Under the pieces are notes generated by a model, which saw nothing but the letters and a program-made list of their open reading frames with translations, did no database searches and was not told the origin of the DNA. Shown piece by piece: positions 34,328-45,375 of a stretch of 64,000 nt of DNA. The translations under genes and the position numbers were made by a program. Origin of the DNA: Campylobacter concisus (GTDB lineage: Bacteria > Campylobacterota > Campylobacteria > Campylobacterales > Campylobacteraceae); contig NZ_CP012541.1 in NCBI RefSeq assembly GCF_001298465.1, positions 806,001 to 870,000 of the forward strand. Reading direction: 5' to 3'. The stretch's first letter is position 1. Each line of letters opens with the position of its first letter.

Positions 34328-35353
34328 ATGAGAAAATTTAACGTAGCGGTCGTTGGTGCGACAGGAGCGGTCGGCGAAGAGCTTTTTAGAGTTATGGAAG
34401 AGGTTGATTTTCCAGTTGGAGAGCTTTTGCCGCTTGCTAGCGCAAAAAGTGCTGGCAGCGAGATCGAATTTAATGGCAAATATTACAAAGTAAAAGAGCT
34501 AACCGAAAAGGTTTTTAGTGAGCACGAGATTGATATCGCATTTTTTAGCGCAGGCGGCTCAGTTTCAGAGAAATTTGCTAAATTTGCAGCTGACAGCGGC
34601 GCAGTAGTCATCGATAACACCAGCCATTTTAGGATGGATAAAGATATCCCTCTTGTTGTGCCAGAGTGTAATCCAAGCGACATTGCCATGTGGAAAAACC
34701 GCGGCATCATCGCAAATCCAAACTGCTCAACCATCCAAATGGTGCAAATTTTAAAGCCACTAAATGACGCTTTTGGCATCAACAGGGTCGATGTTTCTAC
34801 ATATCAAGCAGCAAGCGGCGCTGGCAAAGAGGGCATGGAAGAGCTTGTTGTTCAGATGCAAAAATTCTTTGAGTTTAAGCTTGATGAGTGCGAGCCAAAG
34901 GTATTTGCGCACCGCCTAGCACTAAATGTTATCCCTCACATCGACGTCTTTTTGGACAATGACTATACAAAAGAAGAGATGAAAATGGTCAATGAGACGC
35001 AAAAAATTCTTCACAAAGATATCGAAGTTAGCGCTACCTGTGTGCGTGTGCCAGTGCTTAGAAGTCACTCTGAGGCGATCACTATTCATTTTGATAAAAA
35101 TGTGAGTGCAGATGCAGCAAGAGAAATTTTGAGTAAAGCTCCAAGTATCGTTGTAGTGGATAACCCAGCCCAAAAAGAGTATCCGATGCCTATCCTTTCA
35201 AGCGATACAAATGAGACTTATGTTGGAAGAATAAGAGTTGATAATTACAGACCTAACGTGCTTCATCTTTGGTGTAGTGCCGATCAGATCCGTGTGGGGG
35301 CTGCTACAAATGCTGTTAGAATCGCTCAAAAATGGATCGAAATGCAAGAGTAG
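34328..35353 (+). CDS. asd: Aspartate-semialdehyde dehydrogenase
   Basis: A 341-residue enzyme: NADP-binding GATGAVGEELFRVM, catalytic Cys133 in NPNCSTIQM, and PVLRSHSEAITIHF near the C-terminus. It reduces aspartyl phosphate to aspartate semialdehyde, the branch point to Lys/DAP, Met and Thr. Length is normal. SD AAGGAG precedes the start. A perfect hairpin follows about 50 bases after the stop. Confidence 0.95.
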   Translation: MRKFNVAVVGATGAVGEELFRVMEEVDFPVGELLPLASAKSAGSEIEFNGKYYKVKELTEKVFSEHEIDIAFFSAGGSVSEKFAKFAADSGAVVIDNTSHFRMDKDIPLVVPECNPSDIAMWKNRGIIANPNCSTIQMVQILKPLNDAFGINRVDVSTYQAASGAGKEGMEELVVQMQKFFEFKLDECEPKVFAHRLALNVIPHIDVFLDNDYTKEEMKMVNETQKILHKDIEVSATCVRVPVLRSHSEAITIHFDKNVSADAAREILSKAPSIVVVDNPAQKEYPMPILSSDTNETYVGRIRVDNYRPNVLHLWCSADQIRVGAATNAVRIAQKWIEMQE

Positions 35354-35400
35354 GTTAATCAACCAACAAGCTTCTAAATTTAAGGAAAAAACTATAAAAT

Positions 35401-35433
35401 AGCCCCTTTTTTAAATTTATACAAAAAGGGGCT
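35401..35433 (+). promoter_or_regulatory. Perfect 11-bp hairpin between asd and the YqhA-like gene
   Basis: AGCCCCTTTTT (35401-35411) pairs perfectly with AAAAAGGGGCT (35423-35433) over an 11-base loop. The TTG start of the next gene is 4 bases after the stem, and the only AGGG-like ribosome site (AAGGGG) is inside the 3' arm. It may be a terminator of asd, a translational shield, or both; the tail TTTATTG is short for a terminator. Confidence 0.6.
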
Positions 35434-35436
35434 TTA

Positions 35437-35943
35437 TTGCGTAGATTATTTGAAAGAATTTTGCTTGCAAGCAATAGTTTTACGCTGTTTCCAGTTATTT
35501 TTGGTCTTTTGGGTGCGATCATGCTTTTTGTTATCGCTAGTTACGATGTTGGCAAGGTGCTTTTGGAGGTTTATAAATATTTCTTTGTTGAGAGTGCACA
35601 CGCTGAAAATTTTCATTCAGAAGTTGTCGGTGAAATAGTTGGTGCGATCGATCTATACTTGATGGCACTAGTTCTTTATATCTTTAGTTTTGGAATTTAT
35701 GAGCTTTTCATTTCAGAGATCACGCAGCTAAAGCAGTCAAAGCAGAGCAAAGTCTTAGAGGTTCACTCTCTTGATGAGCTAAAAGACAAACTTGGCAAAG
35801 TAATCGTCATGGTCCTAATCGTAAATTTCTTCCAAAGAGTGCTTCATGCAAACTTTACAACACCGCTTGAAATGGCTTATTTGGCGGCTTCTATCCTTGC
35901 GCTTTGTGTTGGACTTTACTTTCTTCATAAAGAAGGCCATTAA
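35437..35943 (+). CDS. YqhA/UPF0114 family membrane protein
   Basis: A 168-residue membrane protein from a TTG start (MRRLFERILLASNSFTLFPVIFGLLG), the normal start motif of UPF0114. It has four TM helices and a conserved loop YELFISEITQL. Function is unknown in the family. Its TTG start and hidden ribosome site suggest low or controlled expression. Confidence 0.85.
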   Translation: MRRLFERILLASNSFTLFPVIFGLLGAIMLFVIASYDVGKVLLEVYKYFFVESAHAENFHSEVVGEIVGAIDLYLMALVLYIFSFGIYELFISEITQLKQSKQSKVLEVHSLDELKDKLGKVIVMVLIVNFFQRVLHANFTTPLEMAYLAASILALCVGLYFLHKEGH

Positions 35944-36047
35944 AATTTTAAGCGTTTTTACGCTTAAAATTTCTCTCAAATCTTTTATTTAGCGTTAAAT
36001 TTATATATATTTAGATAATATCCCTTTAAAAATTTAAAGGAAAATTT

Positions 36048-37070
36048 ATGATTTTTATAGATGCTTGTTTAAAAAAACCGACGCCATACACGCCCGTTTG
36101 GATGATGCGTCAAGCCGGTAGATATCTGCCAGAATATATGGCTGTAAGAGCCAAGGCAGGGGATTTTTTATCACTTTGTAAAGATTATAAAAAAGCTAGT
36201 GAAGTCACGCTTCAGCCAGTCGATATCCTTGGTGTTGATGCGGCTATTTTATTTAGCGACATCCTTGTAGTGCCGCTTGAAATGGGTATGGATCTACGTT
36301 TTGAAAAAGGCGAGGGCCCGGTTTTTACAGAGCCGTTGCGTGACCAAGCATCTCTTGATGCACTTAGTATTAAAAAATCGGTAAAAAATTTAGCATACGT
36401 CTATGATACGATCAAGCTCACAAGAGAAAATTTAGCTAAAGATAAGGCACTAATTGGATTTTGCGGTGCCCCATGGACGATAGCTACATATATGATCGAG
36501 GGTGGTGGCAGTAAGAACTATGCGATCTGCAAAAAAATGCTATATCAAAATCCAGAATTTTTACACCAAATTTTAGAAAAAGTGACACAAGCTCTCATTT
36601 TATATATAAAAGAGCAAATCAAAGCTGGCGTAAATGCGGTGCAAATTTTTGATAGCTGGGCGGCTGCACTTGAGGAGCAGGCTTATTTTGAGTTTGGATT
36701 TAGCTATATAAATAAAATAGTTGATAGCGTAAAAGCTGAGTTTCCAGAAATTCCGGTCATCGTTTTTCCAAAGGGGATAAGTGGCTATTTGGATAAAATT
36801 TCAGGAAATTTTGATGTTTTTGGCGTTGACTGGAGCACTCCAATAGAGCTAGCCAAAGCAAAACTAAGTCCAAAATACGTCCTTCAAGGCAATATGGAGC
36901 CAACTAGACTTTATAGTAAAAAAGCGATAGATGAAGGTGTGGATAAAATTTTAAGCACTATGAAAGATGCTCCTCATATCTTTAACCTAGGTCACGGAAT
37001 CTTACCAGATGTGCCAGTTGAAAATGCAAAATATTTCATAAAACAGGTTCAGACAAAAAGTGCAAGGTAA
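36048..37070 (+). CDS. hemE: Uroporphyrinogen decarboxylase
   Basis: A 340-residue HemE with the two signatures: [15 protein letters not shown] near the start and [16 protein letters not shown] in the middle. The C-terminal GNMEPTRLY and [15 protein letters not shown] are also typical. It decarboxylates the four acetate side chains of uroporphyrinogen III to coproporphyrinogen III in heme synthesis. SD AAAGGA precedes ATG. Its 3' end overlaps the radical SAM gene by 11 bases. Confidence 0.96.
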   Translation: MIFIDACLKKPTPYTPVWMMRQAGRYLPEYMAVRAKAGDFLSLCKDYKKASEVTLQPVDILGVDAAILFSDILVVPLEMGMDLRFEKGEGPVFTEPLRDQASLDALSIKKSVKNLAYVYDTIKLTRENLAKDKALIGFCGAPWTIATYMIEGGGSKNYAICKKMLYQNPEFLHQILEKVTQALILYIKEQIKAGVNAVQIFDSWAAALEEQAYFEFGFSYINKIVDSVKAEFPEIPVIVFPKGISGYLDKISGNFDVFGVDWSTPIELAKAKLSPKYVLQGNMEPTRLYSKKAIDEGVDKILSTMKDAPHIFNLGHGILPDVPVENAKYFIKQVQTKSAR

Positions 37071-37983
37071 TAAGCCTTGCATCATCTTTGGTCCGATAAA
37101 TTCACGCCGTTTTGGCATGAGTCTTGGCATAGATCTAAGCCCTAAGCAAAAATCATGTAATTTTGACTGTGTCTATTGTGAGCTAAGTGGTGCAAAAACA
37201 GTCAGCGCGATACAAGATCCGCCAAGTGTTAAAGAAATTTTAATAGCTTTAAAAGATGCTTTGCGTACTCATCAAAACATCGATGTTATAACACTTACGG
37301 CAAATGGAGAGCCGACTCTTTACCCATACTTACAAGAGCTAATTAACGAGATAAATAACCTAAAAGGCAGTTCAAAAACACTTATTTTAAGTAATGGCTC
37401 AGGCGTGTGTGAGCCAAAAATTTGCGAGGCTTTAAAAGAGCTTGATATAGTGAAATTTAGTCTAGATAGCGCAGTGCAAAGCACTTTTAAAAAGATAGAC
37501 CGCAACAAAAGCGGTATAGAAGTAGGCGAGATTATAAAAGCAATGGCTAAATTTCGCAAGGAATTTGCTGGTGAGCTCGTGCTTGAAATTTTAGTCGTAG
37601 CTGGTTTTAATGATAAAAAAAGTGAGTTTGAAGCACTTAATATGGCGATAAATGAGATAGCTCCACACCGAGTAGATATTGGTACGGTAGATCGCCCACC
37701 AGCCTATAATGTAAAGGGCGTAGACGCTAAAAAGTTAGAGGAGTTAGCCGAGCAGATAAGTGGCGTGCCAGTTAATATCGTCAAAGCTCACAAGATAGAG
37801 CAAAAATATAACTTTAGTGAGGATGAAATTTTAGAAATGCTGAAACGTCGTCCGCAAACTATCGCAAATGTTGAAGAGAATTTTTCTGACTCTTCAAAGC
37901 AGACTCTAGCAAAATTTTTACAAGATGATGTGGTTTATTTATCCGATGTTGCTGGAGTGAAATTTTACAAACTAAGAGCATAA
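37060..37983 (+). CDS. Radical SAM protein of unknown function
   Basis: A 307-residue protein with the 4Fe-4S/SAM motif [11 protein letters not shown] (Cys-x3-Cys-x2-Cys), [10 protein letters not shown], and a C-terminal HTH-like part ([19 protein letters not shown]). It belongs to a group common in epsilonproteobacteria and archaea without a known substrate. The GTG start lies inside hemE; co-translation with hemE is likely. A link to heme biosynthesis is possible only by neighbourhood. Confidence 0.8.
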   Translation: MQGNKPCIIFGPINSRRFGMSLGIDLSPKQKSCNFDCVYCELSGAKTVSAIQDPPSVKEILIALKDALRTHQNIDVITLTANGEPTLYPYLQELINEINNLKGSSKTLILSNGSGVCEPKICEALKELDIVKFSLDSAVQSTFKKIDRNKSGIEVGEIIKAMAKFRKEFAGELVLEILVVAGFNDKKSEFEALNMAINEIAPHRVDIGTVDRPPAYNVKGVDAKKLEELAEQISGVPVNIVKAHKIEQKYNFSEDEILEMLKRRPQTIANVEENFSDSSKQTLAKFLQDDVVYLSDVAGVKFYKLRA

Positions 37984-38808
37984 ATGAAAAGAATCCTTAC
38001 AATACAAGATATCTCGTGCGTTGGCAAATGTTCCCTTACTGTCGCACTTCCGATAATTAGCGCTCAAGGCATTGAGGTGTGTATATTGCCTACTGCGCTA
38101 CTTTCGACTCATACTGGCTTTAAAAATTTCACATTTCGTGATCTGACTGATGAATTTGACGCGATAACACAAGTATGGCACAAAGAAAATATCGCATTTA
38201 ATGGAATTTATACCGGGTTTTTAGGCAGCTTTAGTCAGCTTGAGCTGATAGAGAAAATTTTTAATGAGTTTAATGACTCTGCTCCACTAATACTTGTAGA
38301 TCCTTGCATGGGCGACAATGGCAAGCTCTATCACGGATTTGATGAAAAATTTGTTATGAAAATGCGCGAACTTTGCACAAAGGCTCACGTTATCACGCCA
38401 AACATAACTGAAGCAAGCTTTATGTGTGGGATGCCGTTTTTAGGCAGTGACTATACGCAAGATTATATTTTAGAGTTGCTTGAAGGCTTAGCTAGCTTTG
38501 GAGCTAGAAAGATTGTGTTAAAGGGTATTAGATACAAGCAAAATGAATGTGGCATCATAGCTTACGATGCAAAGACAAAAGAGAAAGTAGAGTATTTTCA
38601 CGAGTTTTTGCCATTTCACACGAGTGGAACTGGAGATATTTTTGCTTCTGTGCTTTTTGGCTCGCTAGTAAATGGCGAAAGCATGCAAAATTCTATCAAA
38701 AAGGCAGCAAACTTTGTGCTTAGTAGCATTAAAATCACGCTAAAAGATAAGAGCCGCACATGGTATGGTGTGCAGTTTGAAAAGGTGCTTGGCACTCTTG
38801 CAAGATAG
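37984..38808 (+). CDS. Pyridoxal/pyridoxamine kinase (PdxY/PdxK-like)
   Basis: A 274-residue ribokinase-fold kinase starting MKRILTIQDISCVGKCSLTVALPIISAQGIE. The family motifs LPTALLSTHTG, VDPCMGDNGKLY, TPNITEASFM and the anion hole HTSGTGDIFASVL are present. It would phosphorylate pyridoxal or pyridoxamine in B6 salvage. The start directly follows the radical SAM stop. Confidence 0.88.
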   Translation: MKRILTIQDISCVGKCSLTVALPIISAQGIEVCILPTALLSTHTGFKNFTFRDLTDEFDAITQVWHKENIAFNGIYTGFLGSFSQLELIEKIFNEFNDSAPLILVDPCMGDNGKLYHGFDEKFVMKMRELCTKAHVITPNITEASFMCGMPFLGSDYTQDYILELLEGLASFGARKIVLKGIRYKQNECGIIAYDAKTKEKVEYFHEFLPFHTSGTGDIFASVLFGSLVNGESMQNSIKKAANFVLSSIKITLKDKSRTWYGVQFEKVLGTLAR

Positions 38809-38817
38809 GCTGGCAAA

Positions 38818-39177
38818 CTACTTATTTAAAATTTTTAATAACACAACGATATGGCAAAGATTGATATCTTTACTAGCTGTTAGAAGAGCTATGTTGCCGT
38901 ATTCTTTTTCTAAATTTTTTAGTGTTTTAAAGCAAGATTGTGCTTTTTCATTATCAAGCTCGAGCTCAAATTTTTCACAAAACTCATCAAATCTAGCTTC
39001 TCTATCTTCATGAAACCACTCTCTTAAAGCAGTGCTTGGTGTGATATCCTTTAGCCAAAGGAAATTTGAAAATATCTCTTTTCTTATGCCTCTTGGATAG
39101 AGTCTATCAACAAAAGCCGCCTTCATATCCAAACTATCATCTTTAATAAAATCATAAATTCTATAAGCTTTAAACAT
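38818..39177 (-). CDS. DUF488-family protein
   Basis: A 119-residue soluble protein with the family's VDRLYPRGI, LWLKDITPSTALREWFHEDREARFDEFCEKF and NIALLTASKD blocks. The function of DUF488 is not established. It is convergent with the pyridoxal kinase gene, with 9 bases between stops. It is alone on this strand. Confidence 0.85.
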   Translation of the reverse strand: MFKAYRIYDFIKDDSLDMKAAFVDRLYPRGIRKEIFSNFLWLKDITPSTALREWFHEDREARFDEFCEKFELELDNEKAQSCFKTLKNLEKEYGNIALLTASKDINLCHIVVLLKILNK

Positions 39178-39403
39178 GTTGTGATTGTAGTCCTATAATG
39201 TTTATAAATAAAAAAATATTCTTAGTTATCTTATATTTTTTATACTTGTTTAAATTTTAAGGTTTGTAAAATCAAAGCTAAAATTTTTGATTGTGGCAAT
39301 AAGAATTAAACTAGGACTAGAAAATAGTCCTAAAAAAATAAATTTAAATTAAAGCTCGTTTTGATAAAATCCCAACATAAAAATCACTAAAAGGGTTATC
39401 ATT

Positions 39404-40330
39404 ATGAGAGGCTATAAAATTTTCTCAGGAACGGCTAATATTGAGCTTTCAAAGAAAATTTCGCAATATCTTTCACTTCCTCTTAGCGAGGCAAGTATAA
39501 AAAGATTTAGCGATGGAGAGATCAGTGTGCAAATCGGCGAGAGCGTGCGCGGAAAAGATGTTTTTGTCATTCAGCCAACATGTGCACCGACAAATACAAA
39601 TTTAATGGAGCTACTTATCTTAACTGACGCTTTAAGACGCAGTAGCGCAAGCTCTATAACAGCGATTGTGCCGTATTTTGGCTACGCTAGACAAGATAGA
39701 AAAGCAGCTCCTAGAGTGCCGATCACTGCAAAACTAGTGGCAAATATGATGCAAACAGCAGGCATCGATAGAGTCGTCACTATGGATCTTCACGCAGGAC
39801 AAATTCAAGGATTTTTTGATATTCCGGTTGATAACCTTTATGGAAGTATCATTTTTAATGACTACGTAAGAGCTAAAAATTTACCAAATCCAATCGTTGC
39901 AAGCCCTGATGTAGGCGGCGTGGCTCGTGCTAGATCCTTAGCTAAAAATCTAAATCTTGACATGGTTATCGTAGATAAGCGACGCGAAAAAGCAAACGAG
40001 AGCGAAGTGATGAATATAATCGGTGACGTAAATGGTAAAGATGTGATTTTAGTTGATGATATGATAGATACAGCTGGCACGATCGTAAAAGCAGCTGAAA
40101 TTTTTAAAGAGCGTGGCGCAACTAGCGTTATGGCGTTTTGTACGCACCCAGTCCTTAGTGGGCCAGCTTATGATAGGCTAAGACTAGGCTTTTTAGATGA
40201 GCTAGTGGTAACAGATACGATACCTTTAGCAGAGGAGCTACCTTGTATAAAGGTGCTAAGTGCAGCTTCTTTATTTGGCGAAGTGATACGCCGTGTATAT
40301 CACAATGAAAGCGTAAATAGCTTATTTTAA
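39404..40330 (+). CDS. prs: Ribose-phosphate pyrophosphokinase
   Basis: A 308-residue PRPP synthase: [16 protein letters not shown], the ATP loop [18 protein letters not shown], and the PRPP-binding [12 protein letters not shown]. It makes PRPP for nucleotide, His and Trp synthesis. Length is normal. A 226-base AT-rich gap upstream holds its promoter (a TTGATAAAAT-like box at about 39360). It ends at a bidirectional terminator. Confidence 0.96.
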   Translation: MRGYKIFSGTANIELSKKISQYLSLPLSEASIKRFSDGEISVQIGESVRGKDVFVIQPTCAPTNTNLMELLILTDALRRSSASSITAIVPYFGYARQDRKAAPRVPITAKLVANMMQTAGIDRVVTMDLHAGQIQGFFDIPVDNLYGSIIFNDYVRAKNLPNPIVASPDVGGVARARSLAKNLNLDMVIVDKRREKANESEVMNIIGDVNGKDVILVDDMIDTAGTIVKAAEIFKERGATSVMAFCTHPVLSGPAYDRLRLGFLDELVVTDTIPLAEELPCIKVLSAASLFGEVIRRVYHNESVNSLF

Positions 40331-40335
40331 TTAAT

Positions 40336-40374
40336 TTTGGCTTTTGTTTTTAGCGTTTCAGGCAAAAAGCCAAA
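40336..40374. terminator. Bidirectional terminator between prs and tilS
   Basis: TTTGGCTTTT pairs with AAAAAGCCAAA around a 20-base loop, with T/A runs on both sides, in the 58-base gap between convergent genes. Confidence 0.65.
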
Positions 40375-40388
40375 TCTTTCAATGCTTA

Positions 40389-41369
40389 TTAGAATTTAAT
40401 TTTTGATAAATCAAAATTTATAGCAAAAAGATAGCCTCTATTTATAGCTGGAATTTTTAAAATTCTAGCCTTCTCTTTAAAAATTTTTGGCATTATGGCT
40501 TTGCAAAATGGAGTTACTAAAAGGCAAGTGTCTGCGTATCCGACAGCGATCTTGCCGCTTAGCACCACGCTTGTTTGCTTTGCTAAATTTGCATTTAGCT
40601 CATCTTTTTGAGCTTTACTTAGAAGTACGTTTAGCTCTTTTGCCGCCATATCAACGCCTCGTATCGCATTACTATCATTTTTTATGATAAAAATTTCGTC
40701 ACTTATTTTTGTGATATTTGGCATTAAAATTTGTCTATCGACTTCTAAAAACTCAAAGCTCTTTTGTACGCCACTAAAATATCTATCCAAAAATGGCTCA
40801 CTAAAATTTAGCCGAATAAAGCTTCTTTTTAACTCGCCTTTTAAATTTGTCTCATCGATAAAATAGCGCAAACCTCGCTCATCAAGATAGTTTTGAAGCT
40901 CTTTTTTGCGTAAATTTAAAAGCGGCCTAACTAACCAAAAGTACTTTCTCTTTTCAAGCTCGCTCATGCCAAAGAGCTCTTTTAGTCCAGCACCCTTACT
41001 AAGCTGCATTAAAAACCACTCAAATTTATCGTCAAACTGATGCGCTAGGATCAAATTTTCATAGCCAAATTTTTGGCAAATTTCATCAAAAAACTCATAT
41101 CTCGCCTCACGCGCGTTTTTTTCAAAATTTGACATATCTAAAAAAACGCTTTTGGTATAAATTTTTTTACCAAATTTATCTGCGAGCTCTTTTGCACTTT
41201 TTATCTCGCTTTTACTTTGCTCTCGAACATTGTAATCAACCATCGCTAGATCAAATTTGATCCCAGCCTCTTCTAAAATATAAAAAAGTGCAGTGCTGTC
41301 TATACCGTGCGAGAATGCAAGCAGGTTTGCACCTAAGTTTAGCTTTTCTCGCACATTTTGACTTATCAT
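40389..41369 (-). CDS. tilS: tRNA(Ile)-lysidine synthase
   Basis: A 326-residue N-type ATP pyrophosphatase with P-loop SHGIDSTAL (a His variant of SGGxDS). [13 protein letters not shown] and [19 protein letters not shown] are the TilS core. It modifies C34 of the CAU-anticodon tRNA-Ile so it reads AUA. It is shorter than E. coli TilS (432) because the C-terminal domains are reduced, as usual in epsilonproteobacteria. The start overlaps the rimO stop by 4 bases. Confidence 0.92.
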   Translation of the reverse strand: MISQNVREKLNLGANLLAFSHGIDSTALFYILEEAGIKFDLAMVDYNVREQSKSEIKSAKELADKFGKKIYTKSVFLDMSNFEKNAREARYEFFDEICQKFGYENLILAHQFDDKFEWFLMQLSKGAGLKELFGMSELEKRKYFWLVRPLLNLRKKELQNYLDERGLRYFIDETNLKGELKRSFIRLNFSEPFLDRYFSGVQKSFEFLEVDRQILMPNITKISDEIFIIKNDSNAIRGVDMAAKELNVLLSKAQKDELNANLAKQTSVVLSGKIAVGYADTCLLVTPFCKAIMPKIFKEKARILKIPAINRGYLFAINFDLSKIKF

Positions 41370-42676
41370 TTTGCTTTTTTGATGATTTTAGCGATCAGTT
41401 TTTGATCGACCACGTCGCTTGCTTCGCAAAGATAGAGCGAGCCGATCTCAAGCTCTTTTAAGTCGCTTTCGTTGATTAAAATTTCGCCGTCTATATCTTT
41501 ATCCCAGATATCTTTTTTGGCCGCGTAAAACATCTCTCCCTCGCTACTTTCGCCCTCAAGAGAAGCATAAATTTGCTTACCAAGCTCTTTTTGCAAGCTC
41601 TCATTTATCGCTTTTTTAGTGATCTTTTCTATCTTATTTAGTCTTTTTGAGATGATTTTAGCTGGGATTTGCTCCATTTCAAAAGAGGCAGTGTCTTCTT
41701 CTTTCGAGTAGGCAAAGGCCGAAATTCTATCGAATTTAAACTCTTCTAAAAACGCGCAAAGCTCGTCAAAATCATCCTCGCTCTCGCCCGGGTGTCCCAC
41801 GATGACACCAGTTCGTAAGAATGAATTCTCGGCATTTCTCATCAAATTTAAAAGCTCTTTTATCTTTTTAGCACCGCTTCCACGCTTCATTATCTTTAGC
41901 ATGTCTTCGCTGATGTGTTGGATGGGCATGTCGAAGTAGTTGTGAAAGACAGGCGAAGCGATGATACGTTCAATTAGCTCCTTGCTGGTCGTGCTTGGGT
42001 AGAGGTAAAGTATCCTAGCACTCCTTACGCCTTTTATCTTTTCTATCTCATCTATTAAATTTATAAGCCCGTCGCTAATACCGTGATCGCGCATATATGA
42101 GCTTGAGTCTTGGGATAAAAAGCTAAAGTCGTAGTAGCCTTTTTTGACTAGATTTTTGACCTCATTTATGATGTTTTCAAGCGAGCGCGATTTTAGCTTG
42201 CCTTTAAATGTCGGTATCGCGCAAAAGCTACACTTTTGGTTGCAGCCCTCTGAAATTTTGATGTAGGCGTGGTAGTTTGAGCCAGTTATCACACGCTCTT
42301 CATTTGCTTGCAGATAAGTTTGCGGACTAAATAAATTTTGCTTTTTCAAGATGATCTCATCTATCTTGTCGTAGTCGGCCACACCAGTAAAGAGATCAAC
42401 TTCAGGCAGCTCTTTCATAAGCTCGTCTTTGTAGCGCTGCATAAGACAGCCAGTCACTACCAGCAAAGAGCCATTTTTGCGGGCTTCGTGCATTTCAAGT
42501 ATGGTTTGGATACTCTCTTCTTTGGCAGATTTTATAAAGCCGCAGGTATTTACGATGATGACGTCAGCATCGCTGATATCATCCGTGATATCGTAGTTTT
42601 GCAGTCTACCAAGCATGATCTCAGAATCAACTAAATTTTTGTTACAGCCAAGTGAAATTAAGTGAAGTTTTGGCAT
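41366..42676 (-). CDS. rimO: Ribosomal protein S12 methylthiotransferase
   Basis: 436 residues: N-terminal UPF0004 domain with three Cys (first in [13 protein letters not shown]), radical [14 protein letters not shown], and a C-terminal TRAM domain. These features and the text VDSEIMLG distinguish RimO from MiaB, which is also present in the window. It methylthiolates Asp of ribosomal protein S12. It is in an operon panC-rimO-tilS. Confidence 0.94.
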   Translation of the reverse strand: MPKLHLISLGCNKNLVDSEIMLGRLQNYDITDDISDADVIIVNTCGFIKSAKEESIQTILEMHEARKNGSLLVVTGCLMQRYKDELMKELPEVDLFTGVADYDKIDEIILKKQNLFSPQTYLQANEERVITGSNYHAYIKISEGCNQKCSFCAIPTFKGKLKSRSLENIINEVKNLVKKGYYDFSFLSQDSSSYMRDHGISDGLINLIDEIEKIKGVRSARILYLYPSTTSKELIERIIASPVFHNYFDMPIQHISEDMLKIMKRGSGAKKIKELLNLMRNAENSFLRTGVIVGHPGESEDDFDELCAFLEEFKFDRISAFAYSKEEDTASFEMEQIPAKIISKRLNKIEKITKKAINESLQKELGKQIYASLEGESSEGEMFYAAKKDIWDKDIDGEILINESDLKELEIGSLYLCEASDVVDQKLIAKIIKKAK

Positions 42677-42678
42677 TT

Positions 42679-43500
42679 TTAGATCCAGATGTTGTCTATT
42701 AGCCTAGTTTTACCAACGTAAGCTGCTACTAAAATGATGGTGTTATTTTTTTCTATTTTGGAAATTTCATTTAAATTTCTATCCGTAATGGCGACATAAT
42801 CAACCTTTAATGGCTCTAACACTTCAAGCATCTTTGTTTTGATCTCACTTGTGTCTTCCTCGCCGTTTTGGATCAAATTTTGTGCTTTATTTAGCGATCT
42901 TGAAAGCCTTAGAGCATTACATTTATCTTCGTCGCAGATATAGACATTTCTACTTGAAAGTGCAAGTCCGTCCGGCTCTCTAACGATATCGCAAGCCACT
43001 AGGCTGGTATTAAGAAAAAATGTCTTTATCATGTTTTGCACGATGATTAATTGTTGTGTATCTTTTTTGCCCATATAGACGCTATTTGCACGAGTTAGTC
43101 GAAATAGCTTATTTAGCACTCTTAAGACGCCATCAAAGTGGCCTGGCCTAGTTTTGCCCTCTAAGATAGCTGAAAATTTCTTTGGAGCGATGATTAGAGG
43201 CTCATCTTCAAAGTAAAGCTCATTAGCATCTGGGATAAAAATAGCGCTAACGCCATTTTGCTCGCAAATTTTAATGTCGTTTTGTTCGTTTCTTGGGTAT
43301 TTGTCCAGATCTTCGCCTGGTAAAAATTGAGTTGGATTAACGAATGTTGAGACGATACTTATCTCATTTTCGCTCACGCATTTTTTGATAAGGCTAACAT
43401 GTCCGTCATGAAGTGCGCCCATGGTTGGCACAAAACCGATCTTTGAGCTTGTGCTAGAGACGAAATTTTGAAGTTCTTTTATAGTTCTTATGATTTGCAT
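42679..43500 (-). CDS. panC: Pantothenate synthetase
   Basis: A 273-residue ligase with the nucleotide-binding [51 protein letters not shown] and the SSRNVY motif follow. It condenses pantoate and beta-alanine with ATP. It is the first gene of the panC-rimO-tilS unit, divergent from prfB across 109-121 bases. Confidence 0.95.
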   Translation of the reverse strand: MQIIRTIKELQNFVSSTSSKIGFVPTMGALHDGHVSLIKKCVSENEISIVSTFVNPTQFLPGEDLDKYPRNEQNDIKICEQNGVSAIFIPDANELYFEDEPLIIAPKKFSAILEGKTRPGHFDGVLRVLNKLFRLTRANSVYMGKKDTQQLIIVQNMIKTFFLNTSLVACDIVREPDGLALSSRNVYICDEDKCNALRLSRSLNKAQNLIQNGEEDTSEIKTKMLEVLEPLKVDYVAITDRNLNEISKIEKNNTIILVAAYVGKTRLIDNIWI

Positions 43501-43621
43501 TTTTGACTCTTTTTGTTTGAAATTTTAACTTGGCATTGTAACAAAAAAGGATTAAAAGGGCGTAAATTTAAAAATGTAAGCAACTTTTGGCTAAAATCGG
43601 CAAAAATTTTTGGAGAAAAAA

Positions 43622-44722
43622 TTGGATAGTTACGAATACAACGAGCTTTTAAAGAAGCTACAAACAAAAGTTGAAAACATAGGCTCTATCGTAAAGCCTG
43701 AAGAGATCAAGGCTAGACTAAAAGAGATCGAGGCCACCGAGCAAGATCCTGATTTTTGGCAAGATATCGCAAGAGCTGGGGCGCTAAATAAAGAAAAGAC
43801 AAAAATTTCAAATATGCTTGCAAAATTTAACGATGCTAATCAGGCAGTAAGTGATGCAAAGGAGCTTTTTGAGCTAGCAAATTCTGAAAATGACGAAGAG
43901 ACTATAAATTCTCTTTTTGATGACGCTAAAAATTTAGATGAAAAGATAGTAAATCTTGAAATTTCTATGCTTTTAAGCGGCGAAGATGACGGCAAAAATG
44001 CGATCGTATCGATCCATCCTGGAGCTGGCGGCACTGAGAGTAACGACTGGGCCAGCATGCTTTATAGGATGTATCTTAGATTTTGTGAGAGAGAAGGCTT
44101 TAAGGTCGAGACTCTTGACTTTCAAGAGGGCGATGAGGCAGGGCTAAAAGACGTGAGTTTTATCGTAAAAGGCGAAAATGCTTATGGTTACTTCAAAGCA
44201 GAAAATGGCATCCACAGGCTCGTTCGCACAAGTCCATTTGATAGTGCAGGGCGCCGTCATACGAGCTTTTCTAGTGTCATGGTAAGCCCTGAAGTAGATG
44301 ATGATATAGAGATCGAGATCGAAGAGAAAGATCTAAAGATAGACACTTATAGAGCAAGTGGTGCAGGCGGTCAGCACGTAAACAAGACTGAATCTGCCAT
44401 CCGCATCACGCACATACCAACTGGCATCGTCGTGCAGTGTCAAAATGACCGCAGTCAGCACAAAAATAGAGCCACAGCGATGAAAATGCTAAAATCTCGT
44501 CTTTACGAACTTGAGCTAATGAAACAACAAGAAGCAAGCAATAGCGTCGAAAAAAGCGAGATCGGCTGGGGGCACCAGATAAGATCATATGTACTTTTCC
44601 CATACCAGCAAGTAAAAGACAACCGCAGTGGCGAGGCATACTCACAAACTGATGCGATACTTGATGGCGATATCAAAAAGATGATAGAAGGCGTTTTGAT
44701 CGCTCAAAAGGCTGACGCGTAA
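43622..44722 (+). CDS. prfB: Peptide chain release factor 2
   Basis: A 366-residue RF2 with the UGA-recognising SPF tripeptide ([14 protein letters not shown]) and the catalytic GGQ ([15 protein letters not shown]). The frame is continuous: there is no internal in-frame TGA with a +1 shift as in E. coli prfB. The longer frame starts at TTG 43610, but TTTGGAG just before TTG 43622 is a ribosome site overlapping the earlier codon, so 43622 is preferred. A strong terminator follows. Confidence 0.94.
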   Translation: MDSYEYNELLKKLQTKVENIGSIVKPEEIKARLKEIEATEQDPDFWQDIARAGALNKEKTKISNMLAKFNDANQAVSDAKELFELANSENDEETINSLFDDAKNLDEKIVNLEISMLLSGEDDGKNAIVSIHPGAGGTESNDWASMLYRMYLRFCEREGFKVETLDFQEGDEAGLKDVSFIVKGENAYGYFKAENGIHRLVRTSPFDSAGRRHTSFSSVMVSPEVDDDIEIEIEEKDLKIDTYRASGAGGQHVNKTESAIRITHIPTGIVVQCQNDRSQHKNRATAMKMLKSRLYELELMKQQEASNSVEKSEIGWGHQIRSYVLFPYQQVKDNRSGEAYSQTDAILDGDIKKMIEGVLIAQKADA

Positions 44723-44732
44723 TAAATTTACA

Positions 44733-44765
44733 AAAAGAGATGGGAGCTAAAATTTCATCTCTTTT
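44733..44765 (+). terminator. Terminator of prfB
   Basis: AAAAGAGATG (44733-44742) and CATCTCTTTT (44756-44765) form a perfect 10-bp stem ending in T. It overlaps the 3' end of the convergent Sel1-repeat gene and probably serves both directions. Confidence 0.7.
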
Positions 44766-45298
44766 AGCTTTGTGCAAGCTCCTTCTTTGCCTTTAAAGCA
44801 AGCTTCATCAAGATAAATTCTCGCTTTTTTGTAGTTATTTTTACCTAGATAGATAAGCCCTAGATCGTAGCTGGCCTCGCTTGAGCCAAGGCTTGTGGCT
44901 TTTTCGTAAAAATATATCGCTTTTTCTAAATTTTTGTTTACACCAAGGCCATACTCGTAGATATATCCAGCGCTTCTTAGTCCGTCTATGTTGCCGTATC
45001 TGCCAGCTGTTTCAAACCAGAAAAGTGCTCTTAAGATATCCTTACTAAAGCCTTTGCCGTCACGAAAACAAATGCCAGTTTGCTGCATGGCAAGCACATT
45101 TCCATCTTTTGCGTAGTCGTAAAATCTCTTGCAAGCCTTTGGATAGTTGCCTTCATTGTATAGATAGATGGCGTCTGCTATTTGCTCGACTTCAGGATCA
45201 AGTGGTGGCTCACTAAGGCCAAAATTTTGTGAAATTTGATCTAACGAACATCCCCAAAATAGTAAAACACTAAACACAAAAATGATAAATTTTTTCAT
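44747..45298 (-). CDS. Sel1-repeat lipoprotein
   Basis: A 183-residue lipoprotein: signal peptide with lipobox LLFWGC (Cys17), then about four Sel1 (SLR) helical repeats such as AGRYGNIDGLRSAGYIYEYGLG. Such proteins scaffold periplasmic protein-protein contacts. Cys pairs in ACKRFYD...TGICF are typical of Helicobacter Hcp-like relatives. The partner is unknown. Its terminal codons lie within the prfB terminator. Confidence 0.85.
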   Translation of the reverse strand: MKKFIIFVFSVLLFWGCSLDQISQNFGLSEPPLDPEVEQIADAIYLYNEGNYPKACKRFYDYAKDGNVLAMQQTGICFRDGKGFSKDILRALFWFETAGRYGNIDGLRSAGYIYEYGLGVNKNLEKAIYFYEKATSLGSSEASYDLGLIYLGKNNYKKARIYLDEACFKGKEGACTKLKEMKF

Positions 45299-45375
45299 AT
45301 TTGTCCTTGAAAATTTAGGCGATTTTATCCAATTTTATCTTATAATGCCCGCAAATTTTAAGCAAAAGGAACGAT

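Noticed and set aside
43610-43720. Programmed frameshift in prfB
   Set aside because: The frame is continuous from TTG and no early in-frame TGA is present.
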